Counted from the stretch's first letter, positions 8,185 through 17,500 are shown. The stretch: DNA of 64,000 bases from Formivibrio citricus (GCF_900115065.1 NZ_FOVE01000016.1:31612-95611); one strand, 5' to 3'. The notes: a model not told the origin generated them from the letters alone. Made by a program: numbers and translations.

Positions 8185-9747
8185 TCAACGGCTTTTGTCG
8201 TTGCAGTCCAACACCACTCTGCCATACAACTCGCCCAGCTCACGCAAACTCACCGCGCTTTGCCGGTGCAGGTTTTCCAGTTGCCCGGCGCTGTAGCGCC
8301 ATTGCCAGTTGCCTTGGGCCACGCCGGGCGTATTGAAGCGTGCGTTTGAATCCAGCGCGAGCAAATCCTGCAGCGGAATGATTGCGAGCTTGCAGACCGA
8401 CTCGTACGCGGTGCGGATGAAATCCCAGGCAATGTCTTCCCCGCTGACGCGCAGGTAGCGGCGCACATGGTCGCGTACCTTTTCGTCGGCGTGCGCGTAC
8501 CAACCGCGCGTGGTGTCGTTGTCGTGGGTACCGGGGTAGACAACACAATTGGCGGTCAGGTTGTGCGGCAGGTAATCGTTGTCGGCATCACCGCCGAAAG
8601 CGAATTGCAGGATCGCCATGCCGGGCAGCCCGGTCGCATGGCGCAAATCGTGCACGGAAGGTAGAAGGTCGCCGAGGTCTTCGGCAATCAGCCGCGCGAG
8701 CGGAAATTCGCGCGCTACAGCAGCAAAGAAGGCCAGCCCCGGCCCGTTTTCCCAACACCCGGTCTTGGCACTTAGGGCATCGGCGGGAATGGCCCAGTAG
8801 GTATCGAAGGCGCGGAAGTGGTCGATGCGCAGCACGTCGCACAGCTCAAAGTTGGCGCGCAGGCGCTTGCGCCACCAACTGAAGCCATCCCGCGCATGCG
8901 CCTCCCAGTCGTAAAGCGGATTGCCCCAAAGCTGGCCGTTAGCGGAAAAATAATCGGGCGGCACGCCGGCCACGCACTGCGGCTGGCCGGTCTGCGGGTC
9001 GATCCGGAACAACTCCGGACGCGACCAGACATCCGCGCTGTCCGGTGCGACGAAGATCGGAGCATCACCGATGATCTCGATACCGCGCGCCTTGGCCTGC
9101 GCCCGGACTTGTTGCCATTGCCCGAAAAACAGGTACTGGAAAAACGCATGCGCCTCGGCACATTCCGTCACGCTGGCCGGCAACTGCGCTAAATCGACAC
9201 GATGCAGGAAACGCTGTTCCTCCGGCCATTGCCACCACGGCAGGCCGCCATGATGTGCCTTGAGTGCGAGGAACAAGCAGTACGGCATCAGCCAGTCGCG
9301 GTGCGCTTCCTTGAATGCCGGATAATTGCCGTAAGGCAGCCCGCCATAACCCGCCTGGGCAAAGGCATGGAAAGCCTTGAACAGCACTGGCCACTTGCGC
9401 AGGTACAACTCGCCGAAATCGACGTGCTCCTGCGGCAACTCGGCAAGTGGCAAGAGATCGGCGGCATCGAGCAAACCGTGTTCCTGCAACGCTACCAAAT
9501 TGATGAGATAGGGATTGCCGGCGAACGCGGAAAAGCACTGGTAAGGCGAATCACCAAAGCCTGTCGGCCCAAGCGGGCAGACCTGCCAGTAACGGATACC
9601 GGAATCGGCCAGAAAATCCAGCCAGCGCGTAACGGCGTCATCCAGCACCCCGCTGCCCTGTGCGCCGGGGAAACTCGTCGGATGCAGCAGGACGCCTGCA
9701 GCGCGGTGCTGGAGCCAGTTGAACAGGGGAGTGGAGTTTGCGGGCAT
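8185..9747 (-). CDS. malQ: 4-alpha-glucanotransferase (amylomaltase)
   Basis: The 520-residue GH77 enzyme transfers alpha-1,4-glucan segments between maltodextrins or glycogen. Catalytic residues are visible: the nucleophile Asp in RIDHFRAF, the acid/base Glu in IAEDLG and the transition-state Asp in GTHDNDTT. The substrate-binding N-terminus LLHPTSFPGAQGSG and GIRYWQVCPLGPT is typical. The frame stays open to 9840, but conserved sequence starts at about the ATG at 9747. No strong ribosome site is seen at either. No other glycogen gene is in the window. Confidence 0.94.
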   Translation of the reverse strand: MPANSTPLFNWLQHRAAGVLLHPTSFPGAQGSGVLDDAVTRWLDFLADSGIRYWQVCPLGPTGFGDSPYQCFSAFAGNPYLINLVALQEHGLLDAADLLPLAELPQEHVDFGELYLRKWPVLFKAFHAFAQAGYGGLPYGNYPAFKEAHRDWLMPYCLFLALKAHHGGLPWWQWPEEQRFLHRVDLAQLPASVTECAEAHAFFQYLFFGQWQQVRAQAKARGIEIIGDAPIFVAPDSADVWSRPELFRIDPQTGQPQCVAGVPPDYFSANGQLWGNPLYDWEAHARDGFSWWRKRLRANFELCDVLRIDHFRAFDTYWAIPADALSAKTGCWENGPGLAFFAAVAREFPLARLIAEDLGDLLPSVHDLRHATGLPGMAILQFAFGGDADNDYLPHNLTANCVVYPGTHDNDTTRGWYAHADEKVRDHVRRYLRVSGEDIAWDFIRTAYESVCKLAIIPLQDLLALDSNARFNTPGVAQGNWQWRYSAGQLENLHRQSAVSLRELGELYGRVVLDCNDKSR

Positions 9748-9865
9748 GTTTGGGTTGTGAGTCAGGGTCGATTCGCAATGTATGGATTCGCGAAGCAATC
9801 CGCCAAGAGGTACTCCAAGCAACGGAGCAGGCCGAGTCACTATTGCTTCAATTCTGCCTTACGGG

Positions 9866-10345
9866 TTAAGCCAATCCTTTATAACCTTTGTTTTCTATCT
9901 CCAAATGTTGCGCAATCTGCTCGCAGCAGGATTCGGCAACAGATATGTTTTTTCCAGTCTTGTAAGCAAGTTTGAGCAACTCTGTTGTTTCATAGCCATG
10001 TGTACCTACCTCGACGATCAGGTATGTTTGCCAGCCCCCCGCTACTCTGGCCCGAACCCAAGCAACGCCCGACAACTCTTTGTGCTTTTCTCTCACTAGC
10101 CATCCAAGAAAGGTGGTGTAGGTGGCCACAAATTTCGGGGATGCAGCAAGCGCATTTTTTTGTCTAAACCCCGCTAACACTACAAGTACCAAATAAATGG
10201 TGCAAATTACGATTAAAGCAGTTAGTCGATACCTGGAGTGGGCAAACAATATCCACAGTTGCGCAGACGGAGCAAGTAGTCCTCCGGTAACCAGACACCA
10301 GCGCGTTCTTTCTATCAAAGGGTAGGATGTGAGTTCGACAACCAT
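9866..10345 (-). CDS. Hypothetical membrane protein, AT-rich orphan
   Basis: The 159-residue product is not a family I recognise. Two hydrophobic stretches (residues about 17-36 and 42-60) look like a membrane hairpin, followed by a soluble C-terminal domain of about 100 residues with conserved-looking WVRARVAGGWQTYLIVEVGTHGYE and a Cys pair. The DNA is clearly more AT-rich than the neighbours, has no good ribosome site, and is bordered on its upstream side by a hairpin repeat (10371-10463). This suggests recent acquisition. It could also be a decayed accessory gene. Confidence 0.55.
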   Translation of the reverse strand: MVVELTSYPLIERTRWCLVTGGLLAPSAQLWILFAHSRYRLTALIVICTIYLVLVVLAGFRQKNALAASPKFVATYTTFLGWLVREKHKELSGVAWVRARVAGGWQTYLIVEVGTHGYETTELLKLAYKTGKNISVAESCCEQIAQHLEIENKGYKGLA

Positions 10346-10370
10346 ATTGGCTTTTTAGAATAGTGGTTTC

Positions 10371-10463
10371 GTAGGGCGGGTCATTGACCCGCGCTGCGCA
10401 ATGTTTGTTTAGCCTTCGGCAATCTTGATTCGGCGGGTTACGCCTGCGGCTAACCCGCCCTAC
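10371..10463 (+). repeat. Inverted-repeat element with two internal hairpins
   Basis: An 11-bp perfect inverted repeat (10371-10381 with 10453-10463) bounds the element. Inside are two hairpins: GCGGGTCA with TGACCCGC at the left, and a 9-bp stem (10432-10440 with 10451-10459) at the right. It fills most of the gap between the orphan membrane gene and HU. Confidence 0.65.
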
Positions 10464-10497
10464 CATCGGACTTTCTTCGTGGTGCCGCTCAATACGC

Positions 10498-10530
10498 ACA
10501 AAGCGGGCCGCCCAAGCAAGCCCGCTTTGT
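10498..10530 (-). terminator. Probable terminator of the HU-type gene
   Basis: A perfect 11-bp stem (10498-10508 with 10520-10530) follows the HU stop codon on the minus strand. The T tract after it is short, so termination strength is uncertain. Confidence 0.5.
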
Positions 10531-10545
10531 TTGGAGCCAAACAGT

Positions 10546-10824
10546 TTACTGATCGACCGTATCGCGCAGCAGCTTGGCAGCGGCAAACGCAGGGACTTTG
10601 CGCGCCGGGATCTTGATGGTGGCGCCGGTGGCAGGGTTGCGACCCTCGCGGGCGGGTTTTTGCTTCACGGTGAACTTGCCCACGCCGGGCAGGACGAATT
10701 CGCCTTCTTCGACAAGACTGGCGCGCAGGATGTCGCCAAGGGCTTCGACGAAGGCTTCCGTCGTTGCGCGGGATTGGTTGGTGTGGTCGATCAGGGCATC
10801 AATCAGTTCTTTTTTGGTACGCAT
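10546..10824 (-). CDS. HU/IHF-family DNA-binding protein
   Basis: The 92-residue nucleoid protein begins MRTKKELIDALIDHT, with the beta-arm region GRNPATGATIKIPARKVPAF, the signature of HU. It bends and compacts DNA as a dimer. The ATG at 10824 gives the exact family length (about 90 residues); the longer open frame upstream runs into a repeat element. It lies downstream of hrpA on the same strand, separated by a dispersed hairpin repeat, and is followed by a hairpin. Confidence 0.93.
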   Translation of the reverse strand: MRTKKELIDALIDHTNQSRATTEAFVEALGDILRASLVEEGEFVLPGVGKFTVKQKPAREGRNPATGATIKIPARKVPAFAAAKLLRDTVDQ

Positions 10825-10864
10825 CGGGTTTCTCGCAAACTGGGGTTGTCGGAGGGCGGTCGGC

Positions 10865-10972
10865 TGTGCCTTTGCATCTGGCGGTCGGCGGAGCCCGGAA
10901 TTCTCATGTACGCCATGTACATTCCGGTTCCTGCGCCACCTGCTATGGCCCGCTCGTCTGCTGAAGAAGCTC
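10865..10972 (+). repeat. Dispersed long-hairpin element, copy 2
   Basis: This is the counterpart of the element at 5390-5502. Shared segments include GCATCTGGC, TCATGTAC, TGTACATTC, GGTTCCTGCG and GCCACCTGCT in the same order. The core CCGGAAT with ATTCCGG and ATGTAC with GTACAT can pair. It lies between hrpA and the HU gene, upstream of HU. Confidence 0.65.
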
Positions 10973-11005
10973 GGAGCACAGCACCCACCAGCATAGCAGG
11001 TGTTT

Positions 11006-14000
11006 TTAGCGTCGCGTAATTTCTTCCCATATTTTTGCCAACCGTTTGCCGGATACCGGGTAAGGTGTGCGCAACTCCTGTGCAAACAGCCCCACGCGCA
11101 GTTCCTCGATCATCCAGCGGAAGGGCAGAAGCGGGGCGGTGTCGCGGCCTTCAGCCTGCCATTTCCTGATCTCGGCCTCCCATTTGCTCCAGAGCGCGGC
11201 AACGTCGGCGGCGCGTTGTGCATCGCGCGCCGGGTTGGCGGTGCGTTTTTCGCTGCGCAGGCGCATGGCTTTCAGATAGACCGGCAGGCGCGGCAGTTGT
11301 TCCCACGGCGTGGAGCACAGGAAGCCCTTGTAGACCAGTTGCCCCAATTGGGCCTTGAGTTCATGGGTAATGGCACCGGGTTTGGCCAGCAGTTGATTGA
11401 GCGCCACATATTCGGCGGTGACTTCGCCGAGGCTGCGCCACGCGGCATCGCGCACCGAGGGCAGGCGCACCTTGGCGCGGTTTTTCTGGTCGTCGAAGTC
11501 TTTTTTCTTGCGCGGCAGTTCGTCTTCACCGAGGAAGGCGCGGTCGCAGATGCAGCCGACCAGATCGTCCATGAGATCGTCGCTGTTGGAGAGCGCGCGC
11601 AGCTGGATCGCGAACTGGTTGAAGTTGGCAAAGCATTTGGGCAGTTGCTTGATCTGCTCCTTGAGCTCGAACGACAGCAGCTTGAGCACGCCCTGGCGGT
11701 GCGCTTCGGCGGCGGCGTGCTCTGTGTCGAACAGACGGATCGCCACCGTATCGTCTTCCGGCACCAGCGCCGGGTAGCCGTTGATGGTCTGCCCGTGGCG
11801 CTTGAAGGCGATTTTTTCCGGCAAATCGCCAAAATCCCATTTGGTGATGCCGTGTTTTTCGATGGCCGGACGCTCTTCAGCCGTATCGCGGAAGGTGATC
11901 TGCGCGGCTTCGCCGAGTTGCGCGCGCAGCGCGACCAGATCGCGTCCGCTGGCGAGCTCCTGTCCGGCATCATCGACGATGCGGAAGTTCATTTTCAGGT
12001 GCGGCGGTAGATCGCTGCCGTCGAACTCTTCCACGCTCACAGGCTGGCCGATGCCGCGCGTAACGGCTTGGGCAAGCTGAGGCTGCAGCGGCGCGCTGCG
12101 CTCGGCACGGTCGAGTTCGAGCAGCATCCGGGTGGCAAATTCCGGCACCGGCACGCATTGGCGACGGATGGCTTTGGGCAGCGATTTGACCAGCGCCGTG
12201 ACCTTCTCGCGCAACAGACCCGGCACCAGCCAGTCGAAGATCGCATGGTTGACGCGGTTCAACAGATGCAGCGGCAGCGTGGCGGTCACGCCGTCGAGCG
12301 CATGGCCGGGGTCGAAGCGGTAGGCGAGCGCGATTTCGGCATCGTGCAGGCGGAAGGTGGCCGGGTATTGTTCTTCCGTGACGCTGGAGGCGCTGTGCTG
12401 CATCAGGTCGTCGCGCGAGAGGAACAAGAGCTTGGGGTTGGTCTTTTCAGCCTCGCGCCGCCAGGCTTCAAAACCTGAACCATTGATGATTTCTGCGGGA
12501 ATGCGTGCATCGAAGAAGGCGAACAAAGCTTCTTCATCGACCAGCACGTCCTGGCGGCGCGCCTTGTGTTCAAGTTCCTCGACTTCGAGCAACAGTTCCA
12601 GATTGTGGTCGTTGAACTTGCCCTTGGTATTGAAGTTGAACTTCACCAGCCCTTCGCGGATGAAGATTTCGCGGGACTCCTTCGGGTTGATGCGGCCGTA
12701 ATGCACGCGTCGGCGGTTGACGATGGGCAGGCCGTAGAGCGTCACGCGCTCGGTGGCCATGACCTGTGCGCCGTCTTTTTCCCAGTGCGGATCGAAATAC
12801 TGGCGGCTGACAAGGTGCGGGGCAAGTTTTTCCACCCACTCCGGTTCGATGGCCGCCACGCAACGTCCGAAGAGCTTGCTGGTTTCCACGAGTTCGGAGG
12901 CGACAATCCACTTCGGGCGGTTCTTTTTCAGGCACGAGCCGGGAAAGACCGAATACTTGATGCCGCGCGCGCCAAGATATTCGTCCGAATCGGTGCTTTT
13001 CATGCCGAGGTTGCCAAGCAGACCGGTCAGCAGGGCCTTGTGAACTTGCTCGTAGGTGCCGGGCTTGTCGTTGAGGTGTAATTCCAGCTCCTCGCAGATG
13101 TCGAGCAATTGCCGGTGCAGATCGCGCCATTCGCGCAGGCGCAGGAAGGAGAGGAAATGCTCGTGGCAGAGGTTCACGAGCTGGCGGTTGCTGGTCTTGC
13201 TGGTCTCTGCTTCGGCAAAGAAATCCCAGAGCAGCAGCCATGACAGGAAGTCGGACTTGTCATCGCGGAACTTGGCCTGCATGCGGTCGGCGGCATCGCG
13301 CGCATCGAACGGGCGTTCGCGCGGGTCTTGCACCGACAGCCCGGAGGCGATGATGAGGATTTCCTTGAGGCAGTTCTCGTCACGACCGGCCAGCAGCATG
13401 CGGCCGAGCTTGGGATCAACCGGCAAGCGCGCGAGCTGTTTGCCCAAGGGGGTGAGTTCGTTGGTTTCAGTGACTGCGCCGAGTTCATGCAGTTGGGCAT
13501 AACCATCGGCAATCAGGCGGCCGGAAGGCGCTTCGATGAACGGGAATTCGTCGACGCGACCGAGCTTGAGTGCTGCCATTCGCAAAATGACTGCAGCGAG
13601 TGACGAGCGCACGATTTCTGGATCGGTAAATTCGGGGCGGCCGGTGAAATCCAGTTCAGAATACAGGCGCACGCACACACCGGCGCTAACCCGGCCGCAA
13701 CGACCGGCACGCTGGCGCGCGGAGGCTTGCGAAATCTTTTCCACCAGCAACTGCTCGACCTTGGCGCGCGGGCTGTAGCGGTTGACGCGCGCCAGGCCCG
13801 AGTCGATCACGTAGCGGATACCGGGTACGGTGAGCGAGGTTTCGGCGACGTTGGTCGCCAGCACGATGCGCCGGCCATTGCCGGGGCGGAAGATGCGCTG
13901 CTGGTCTTCGTTCGACAGGCGAGCGAACAGCGGCAGAATTTCCGCGCCCATGAGCTTGGCGCGGCGCAACTCTTCGGCGGTTTCGCGAATCTCGCGCTCG

Positions 14001-14893
14001 CCGGGCAGGAAGACGAGCACGTCGCCCGCGCCATCCTTGCGCCAGAGTTCTTCGACCGCGGCGACCACGGCCTCTTCCATCTCCAGTTCCTGGTCGTCTT
14101 CGTCCTCACTGCCGAGCGGTTTGAAGCGCACTTCGACCGGATAGGTGCGCCCGGATACTTCCAGGACGGGGGCGTTGTTGAAATGACTGGAAAAGCGTTC
14201 GGCGTCAATGGTTGCCGAGGTGACGATGACTTTCAGATCGGGGCGCTTGGGCAGCAACTGCTTGAGGTAGCCGAGCAGGAAGTCGATGTTCAGGCTGCGC
14301 TCGTGCGCCTCGTCGATGATGATGGTGTCGTAGGCGTTGAGGTATTGGTCCGACAGCGTTTCGGCGAGCAGGATACCGTCGGTCATGAGCTTGATGTAGC
14401 TGCTGGCGGAAGACCTGTCGGTAAAGCGCACCTTGAAGCCGACCGCGCTGCCGAGCTCGGTTTGCAATTCCTGCGCAATGCGGCTCGCCACCGAGCGCGC
14501 GGCGAGGCGACGCGGCTGCGTGTGGCCGATGAGGCCGTGCACGCCGCGCCCGAGTTCGAGGCAGATTTTCGGTAGTTGCGTGGTCTTGCCCGAACCGGTC
14601 TCGCCGCAGACGATCACGACCTGATGTTGCGCGATGGCGGTCTTGATCTCGTCGAGTTTCTGGCAGACTGGCAGCGCGTCGTCGAAGGTCGGGCGGGGCA
14701 GGGCGGTGCGGCGTGCCGTGACGATGGCGCTTGATTTGGCAATGCCGTCTTCGAGACCAGTCAACAACTTGTCGATGGGCTGCTTGCTTCTCATGCGCTC
14801 CCGGATTTGTTTCAGGGAGCGAATCAGGCGCTGGCGGTCAACGGCAAGGCAATTGTCGATCTGGCGGTAGAGTTCTGCGAGAGAGTCGGACAT
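11006..14893 (-). CDS. hrpA: ATP-dependent RNA helicase HrpA
   Basis: The 1295-residue DEAH-box helicase matches the full length of E. coli HrpA (about 1300). Walker A GETGSGKTT is at 97-105 and DEAH at 194-197, followed by SATIDAERFS, the helicase C-terminal domain with QRAGRCGR, an HA2/OB region and the long C-terminal DUF3418 extension. HrpA unwinds RNA and resolves stalled ribosomes. A TAGAAT -10 box precedes the start by about 30 nt. It is the first gene of an hrpA-HU order on the minus strand; a 167-bp inverted-repeat element lies just upstream. Confidence 0.96.
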   Translation of the reverse strand: MSDSLAELYRQIDNCLAVDRQRLIRSLKQIRERMRSKQPIDKLLTGLEDGIAKSSAIVTARRTALPRPTFDDALPVCQKLDEIKTAIAQHQVVIVCGETGSGKTTQLPKICLELGRGVHGLIGHTQPRRLAARSVASRIAQELQTELGSAVGFKVRFTDRSSASSYIKLMTDGILLAETLSDQYLNAYDTIIIDEAHERSLNIDFLLGYLKQLLPKRPDLKVIVTSATIDAERFSSHFNNAPVLEVSGRTYPVEVRFKPLGSEDEDDQELEMEEAVVAAVEELWRKDGAGDVLVFLPGEREIRETAEELRRAKLMGAEILPLFARLSNEDQQRIFRPGNGRRIVLATNVAETSLTVPGIRYVIDSGLARVNRYSPRAKVEQLLVEKISQASARQRAGRCGRVSAGVCVRLYSELDFTGRPEFTDPEIVRSSLAAVILRMAALKLGRVDEFPFIEAPSGRLIADGYAQLHELGAVTETNELTPLGKQLARLPVDPKLGRMLLAGRDENCLKEILIIASGLSVQDPRERPFDARDAADRMQAKFRDDKSDFLSWLLLWDFFAEAETSKTSNRQLVNLCHEHFLSFLRLREWRDLHRQLLDICEELELHLNDKPGTYEQVHKALLTGLLGNLGMKSTDSDEYLGARGIKYSVFPGSCLKKNRPKWIVASELVETSKLFGRCVAAIEPEWVEKLAPHLVSRQYFDPHWEKDGAQVMATERVTLYGLPIVNRRRVHYGRINPKESREIFIREGLVKFNFNTKGKFNDHNLELLLEVEELEHKARRQDVLVDEEALFAFFDARIPAEIINGSGFEAWRREAEKTNPKLLFLSRDDLMQHSASSVTEEQYPATFRLHDAEIALAYRFDPGHALDGVTATLPLHLLNRVNHAIFDWLVPGLLREKVTALVKSLPKAIRRQCVPVPEFATRMLLELDRAERSAPLQPQLAQAVTRGIGQPVSVEEFDGSDLPPHLKMNFRIVDDAGQELASGRDLVALRAQLGEAAQITFRDTAEERPAIEKHGITKWDFGDLPEKIAFKRHGQTINGYPALVPEDDTVAIRLFDTEHAAAEAHRQGVLKLLSFELKEQIKQLPKCFANFNQFAIQLRALSNSDDLMDDLVGCICDRAFLGEDELPRKKKDFDDQKNRAKVRLPSVRDAAWRSLGEVTAEYVALNQLLAKPGAITHELKAQLGQLVYKGFLCSTPWEQLPRLPVYLKAMRLRSEKRTANPARDAQRAADVAALWSKWEAEIRKWQAEGRDTAPLLPFRWMIEELRVGLFAQELRTPYPVSGKRLAKIWEEITRR

Positions 14894-14923
14894 GGACGGG
14901 TAAGCTTGATCTGCAAGGGCGAG

Positions 14924-14929
14924 ATTCTA
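14924..14929 (-). promoter_or_regulatory. Candidate -10 box (TAGAAT) of hrpA
   Basis: On the minus strand TAGAAT precedes the hrpA start codon by 30 nt. The region where a -35 would lie borders the repeat element starting at 14954. Confidence 0.5.
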
Positions 14930-14953
14930 CCATCCCGTACCCGGCGTGCCGCG

Positions 14954-15120
14954 CTAGTAGTCAGTCACGCAGGTTCGCGTGGATACCGAGGCGCGCATCT
15001 GCGCCCCATGCGCACGAAGTGAACCGCAGCCATAGCATGGCTATGGCGAGGATGAGCAACGCAGCCAAGGGGGCGAAGACAAGCTTTATCGGTTCGTTCA
15101 TTTGCGAAGCAGACCACTAA
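14954..15120. mobile_element. 167-bp MITE-like inverted-repeat element, copy A (degenerate)
   Basis: It has the same 167-bp length as the copy at 46502-46668 and, by eye, about 89% identity over the first 100 nt. An internal perfect hairpin (15029-15036 with 15040-15047) sits at the same offset of 75 nt in both copies. The left end reads CTAGTAGTCAGTCACGCAG; the right end is diverged. It directly abuts the stop codon of the adenylate cyclase gene. It has no coding capacity. Confidence 0.7.
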
Positions 15121-16467
15121 CTATTTTCGTACCAATGTCAGAGTGCAAGGGCGCGAACCGAATGCGCCTTTGCCCTCGTAATAATCGCCCGAGAATTTTC
15201 CGGTGAAAGTGCCCGTAACCGGTCGGCCCAGAAATTGAGGATGAACGGATAGCGTGTGCCCGGTCAGAGTCAGTGTGCCGTTATCCTGAATCTTGCCGTC
15301 GAGCTTTATGTAGCCGGCTCTGTCGGATTTTCCGCGCTCGATCTTGACGATGTTTTGCGAGATTTTGGTTGGAAAAGTTCTGAGGATGCCCTCGGTTTCT
15401 TTCCATTTGTCGCAGTTGACAAGTACATTCCAGCTGCCGTCAAAGTTTTGTGCGGCCTTGGGCTGCACCGGGATGCGCGATGCTTCCGGCGCCGGTTTTG
15501 CAAGATGCTGCTCGACGGGCCTGCTGGCAACCACGGGAGCGACAACAGGGGCCGGTTTTACCGGCTCGGCGGTGGCCGGACGTTTTGCCGGCGCGACTTC
15601 GACCGCTTTGACAGGCGACAGGGCGGCCTTGCGCAGGCTCTCTATCCGGGCCCTGGCAACATCGCTGAACATGCCGGCCGGATATTGCTTGAGATAGGCC
15701 TCAAGCTCGGCGGGATTATTGCTGGAGCGCACCGTATCCCAGAGCAGCTTTTCGCGTTCTTCATGGTGTTGCACCCCGCTGGCTTGTTCGTTGCCGGCAG
15801 ACGGTACGGGAGGCTGCGGTTTGATTTTGGGCAAGAGGATGCCCCCCCCAGCCAGCAGTGCGCCGATGGCGGCGGTAATGCCCAGCCAGCGCCCGAGCGA
15901 ACTGCTCCGGGGAGTGCTCGCGGGCCGCGCATTCATACCTTTTCCGGGCGCCAGGCCGAATACGTGCACAGGGCGGGAGATGTTTTTGAGTTCCTTTTCG
16001 CCCAGATCGACAAAGCCCAGACTCAGCTTGCCGATGACCTGATCGTAAACCGCAGAGGAAATGCAGACACACCCCGGCTCGGCAATGCTTTCCAGCCGTG
16101 CCGCGATGTTGACGCCGTCGCCCAGCAGGTCTTCGTCCTTGACGACGACATCGCCGAGATTGACACCGATGCGGAACAGCAGGCGCTGTTCTTCCGGAAG
16201 GCTGTCGTTGCGGGTCTTGAGCGCATCCTGGATTTCCAGCGCGCAGCGCACGGCATCGACCGAACTGGCAAACTCCGCCAGCACGCTGTCGCCTGCGGTC
16301 TTGAAGATACGCCCGGAGTGAAATTCAATGATGCCGTCGATCACGGAACGGTGCGCGGCCAACACGCGCAGCGTGCCTTCCTCGTTTTCGCTCATCAGTT
16401 TGCTGTAACTGACGGCATCGGCGGCCAGTACTGCGACCAAACGGCGATTGACAGGGGTAGGGGCCAT
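15121..16467 (-). CDS. Class III adenylate/guanylate cyclase with transmembrane anchor
   Basis: The N-terminal catalytic domain (residues about 10-175) has the two metal aspartates (in LAADAVSYS and KTAGDSVLAEF) and the GDGVNIAARLE transition-state segment. A single membrane helix (about 197-215, counted from the upstream ATG) leads to a Pro/Ala-rich linker and a C-terminal domain of about 110 residues (NFDGSWNVLVNCDKW...), probably periplasmic. The enzyme should make cAMP (or cGMP) from cytosolic NTP. I place the start at 16467 because GGAAG lies 9 nt upstream; an ATG at 16476 touches that site. A Crp-like regulator is 4 kb away. Confidence 0.9.
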   Translation of the reverse strand: MAPTPVNRRLVAVLAADAVSYSKLMSENEEGTLRVLAAHRSVIDGIIEFHSGRIFKTAGDSVLAEFASSVDAVRCALEIQDALKTRNDSLPEEQRLLFRIGVNLGDVVVKDEDLLGDGVNIAARLESIAEPGCVCISSAVYDQVIGKLSLGFVDLGEKELKNISRPVHVFGLAPGKGMNARPASTPRSSSLGRWLGITAAIGALLAGGGILLPKIKPQPPVPSAGNEQASGVQHHEEREKLLWDTVRSSNNPAELEAYLKQYPAGMFSDVARARIESLRKAALSPVKAVEVAPAKRPATAEPVKPAPVVAPVVASRPVEQHLAKPAPEASRIPVQPKAAQNFDGSWNVLVNCDKWKETEGILRTFPTKISQNIVKIERGKSDRAGYIKLDGKIQDNGTLTLTGHTLSVHPQFLGRPVTGTFTGKFSGDYYEGKGAFGSRPCTLTLVRK

Positions 16468-16497
16468 GACGTTCATCTTCCATGTGCAGATGCTTGA

Positions 16498-16503
16498 ATT
16501 CTA
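16498..16503 (-). promoter_or_regulatory. Candidate -10 box (TAGAAT) of the cyclase gene
   Basis: TAGAAT on the minus strand lies 21-30 nt before the two possible start codons. Confidence 0.45.
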
Positions 16504-16554
16504 GTCGCGATGCATGATCGCTGCCTCGAAGCAAGATTGTAAGCAGGTCCTGAT

Positions 16555-17460
16555 TCAAGCTCCTGTTTTTGCCAGCATGCAGTAGAGCTTGACCAAGGCC
16601 GCTTCCGGCGTCATGTCTTCGGCCGGCAATGCGCCAATGCGCGCGAGTGCCGAGCTGCTGGCATAACGCCCTTGCCGCACCATGCCCCTCAGGCATTGCG
16701 TGCAATTGACAATGATTGCGCCTGCTGCGGCCTGTTTTTCGAGTGCGGCGATGAGTCCGGCATGGTCCGGCAGGTTGCCGCTGCCGTAGGTTTCCAGAAC
16801 GATTCCTTGCAGCGGCTCGACCAGTGATTGTGCGAGCCAGTCGTAACTGGTGCCGGGGTAAAGTTTGATGCCGACCACCCGGCTTGTCGGGTCGATGGCG
16901 GTGAAACGCAGGTCGCCCGAATTGCGGGGGGCGGGCCATTCTCCGTTCCAGTTGGGCGCATCGAAAGCAGTGTCTCCATCGGCATCGACCTTGCGCACAC
17001 CGTTTCCGGGCAGCAGTTTGCCGCCGAAGGCTACACGCACTCCTGCGATGCCTGATGCTGCCGCAGTCAGGGCCAAGGCCACGTTGGCCGGGGCATCGCT
17101 GGCATCCTGCAGCCACGGGCGCTGCGAGCCGGTGACGATGACCGGCTTGCCCAGATTTTCCAGTTGAAACGAGAGTGCCGCAGCGGTATAGGCGAGCGTG
17201 TCGGTGCCGTGCAGTACGACAAAGCCATCAAAAGCATCGTATTGGATGGCGATGTCCTGACCGATGCGGTTCCAGTCGGCCGGACCCATGCTCGACGAAT
17301 CGAGCAGTTGCGGATATTCCTGCAGCGTGACTTCAAGCGCATGTCCTGCAGCCAGTGCTTGCAGGGGGGTGGAGAGTATGCCCGGCGCCGGAGCCAAACC
17401 GTTTTCGGTAGGCAGGCAGCCGATGGTTCCTCCGGTGTACAGGCAAAGGATGCGTTTCAT
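16555..17460 (-). CDS. ansA: Type I (cytoplasmic) L-asparaginase
   Basis: The 301-residue protein hydrolyses asparagine to aspartate and ammonia. Catalytic threonines are in YTGGTIG (T12) and LHGTDTLAYTA, and PVIVTGSQRP is typical of the AnsA branch. No signal peptide is present. It is about 35 residues shorter than E. coli AnsA, mostly at the C-terminus. It is divergent from smpB across a 44-bp gap that holds TAGAAT boxes on both strands. A second, secreted asparaginase is at 52573. Confidence 0.92.
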   Translation of the reverse strand: MKRILCLYTGGTIGCLPTENGLAPAPGILSTPLQALAAGHALEVTLQEYPQLLDSSSMGPADWNRIGQDIAIQYDAFDGFVVLHGTDTLAYTAAALSFQLENLGKPVIVTGSQRPWLQDASDAPANVALALTAAASGIAGVRVAFGGKLLPGNGVRKVDADGDTAFDAPNWNGEWPAPRNSGDLRFTAIDPTSRVVGIKLYPGTSYDWLAQSLVEPLQGIVLETYGSGNLPDHAGLIAALEKQAAAGAIIVNCTQCLRGMVRQGRYASSSALARIGALPAEDMTPEAALVKLYCMLAKTGA

Positions 17461-17465
17461 GATGT

Positions 17466-17471
17466 TAGAAT
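17466..17471 (+). promoter_or_regulatory. Candidate -10 box (TAGAAT) of smpB
   Basis: TAGAAT lies 33 nt upstream of the smpB ATG, in the short divergent region. Confidence 0.5.
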
Positions 17472-17494
17472 GTCGCGTTTACACGAAATAACGA

Positions 17495-17500
17495 ATTCTA
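17495..17500 (-). promoter_or_regulatory. Candidate -10 box (TAGAAT) of ansA
   Basis: TAGAAT on the minus strand lies 34 nt before the ansA start. Together with 17466-17471 it forms a face-to-face promoter pair. Confidence 0.5.
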
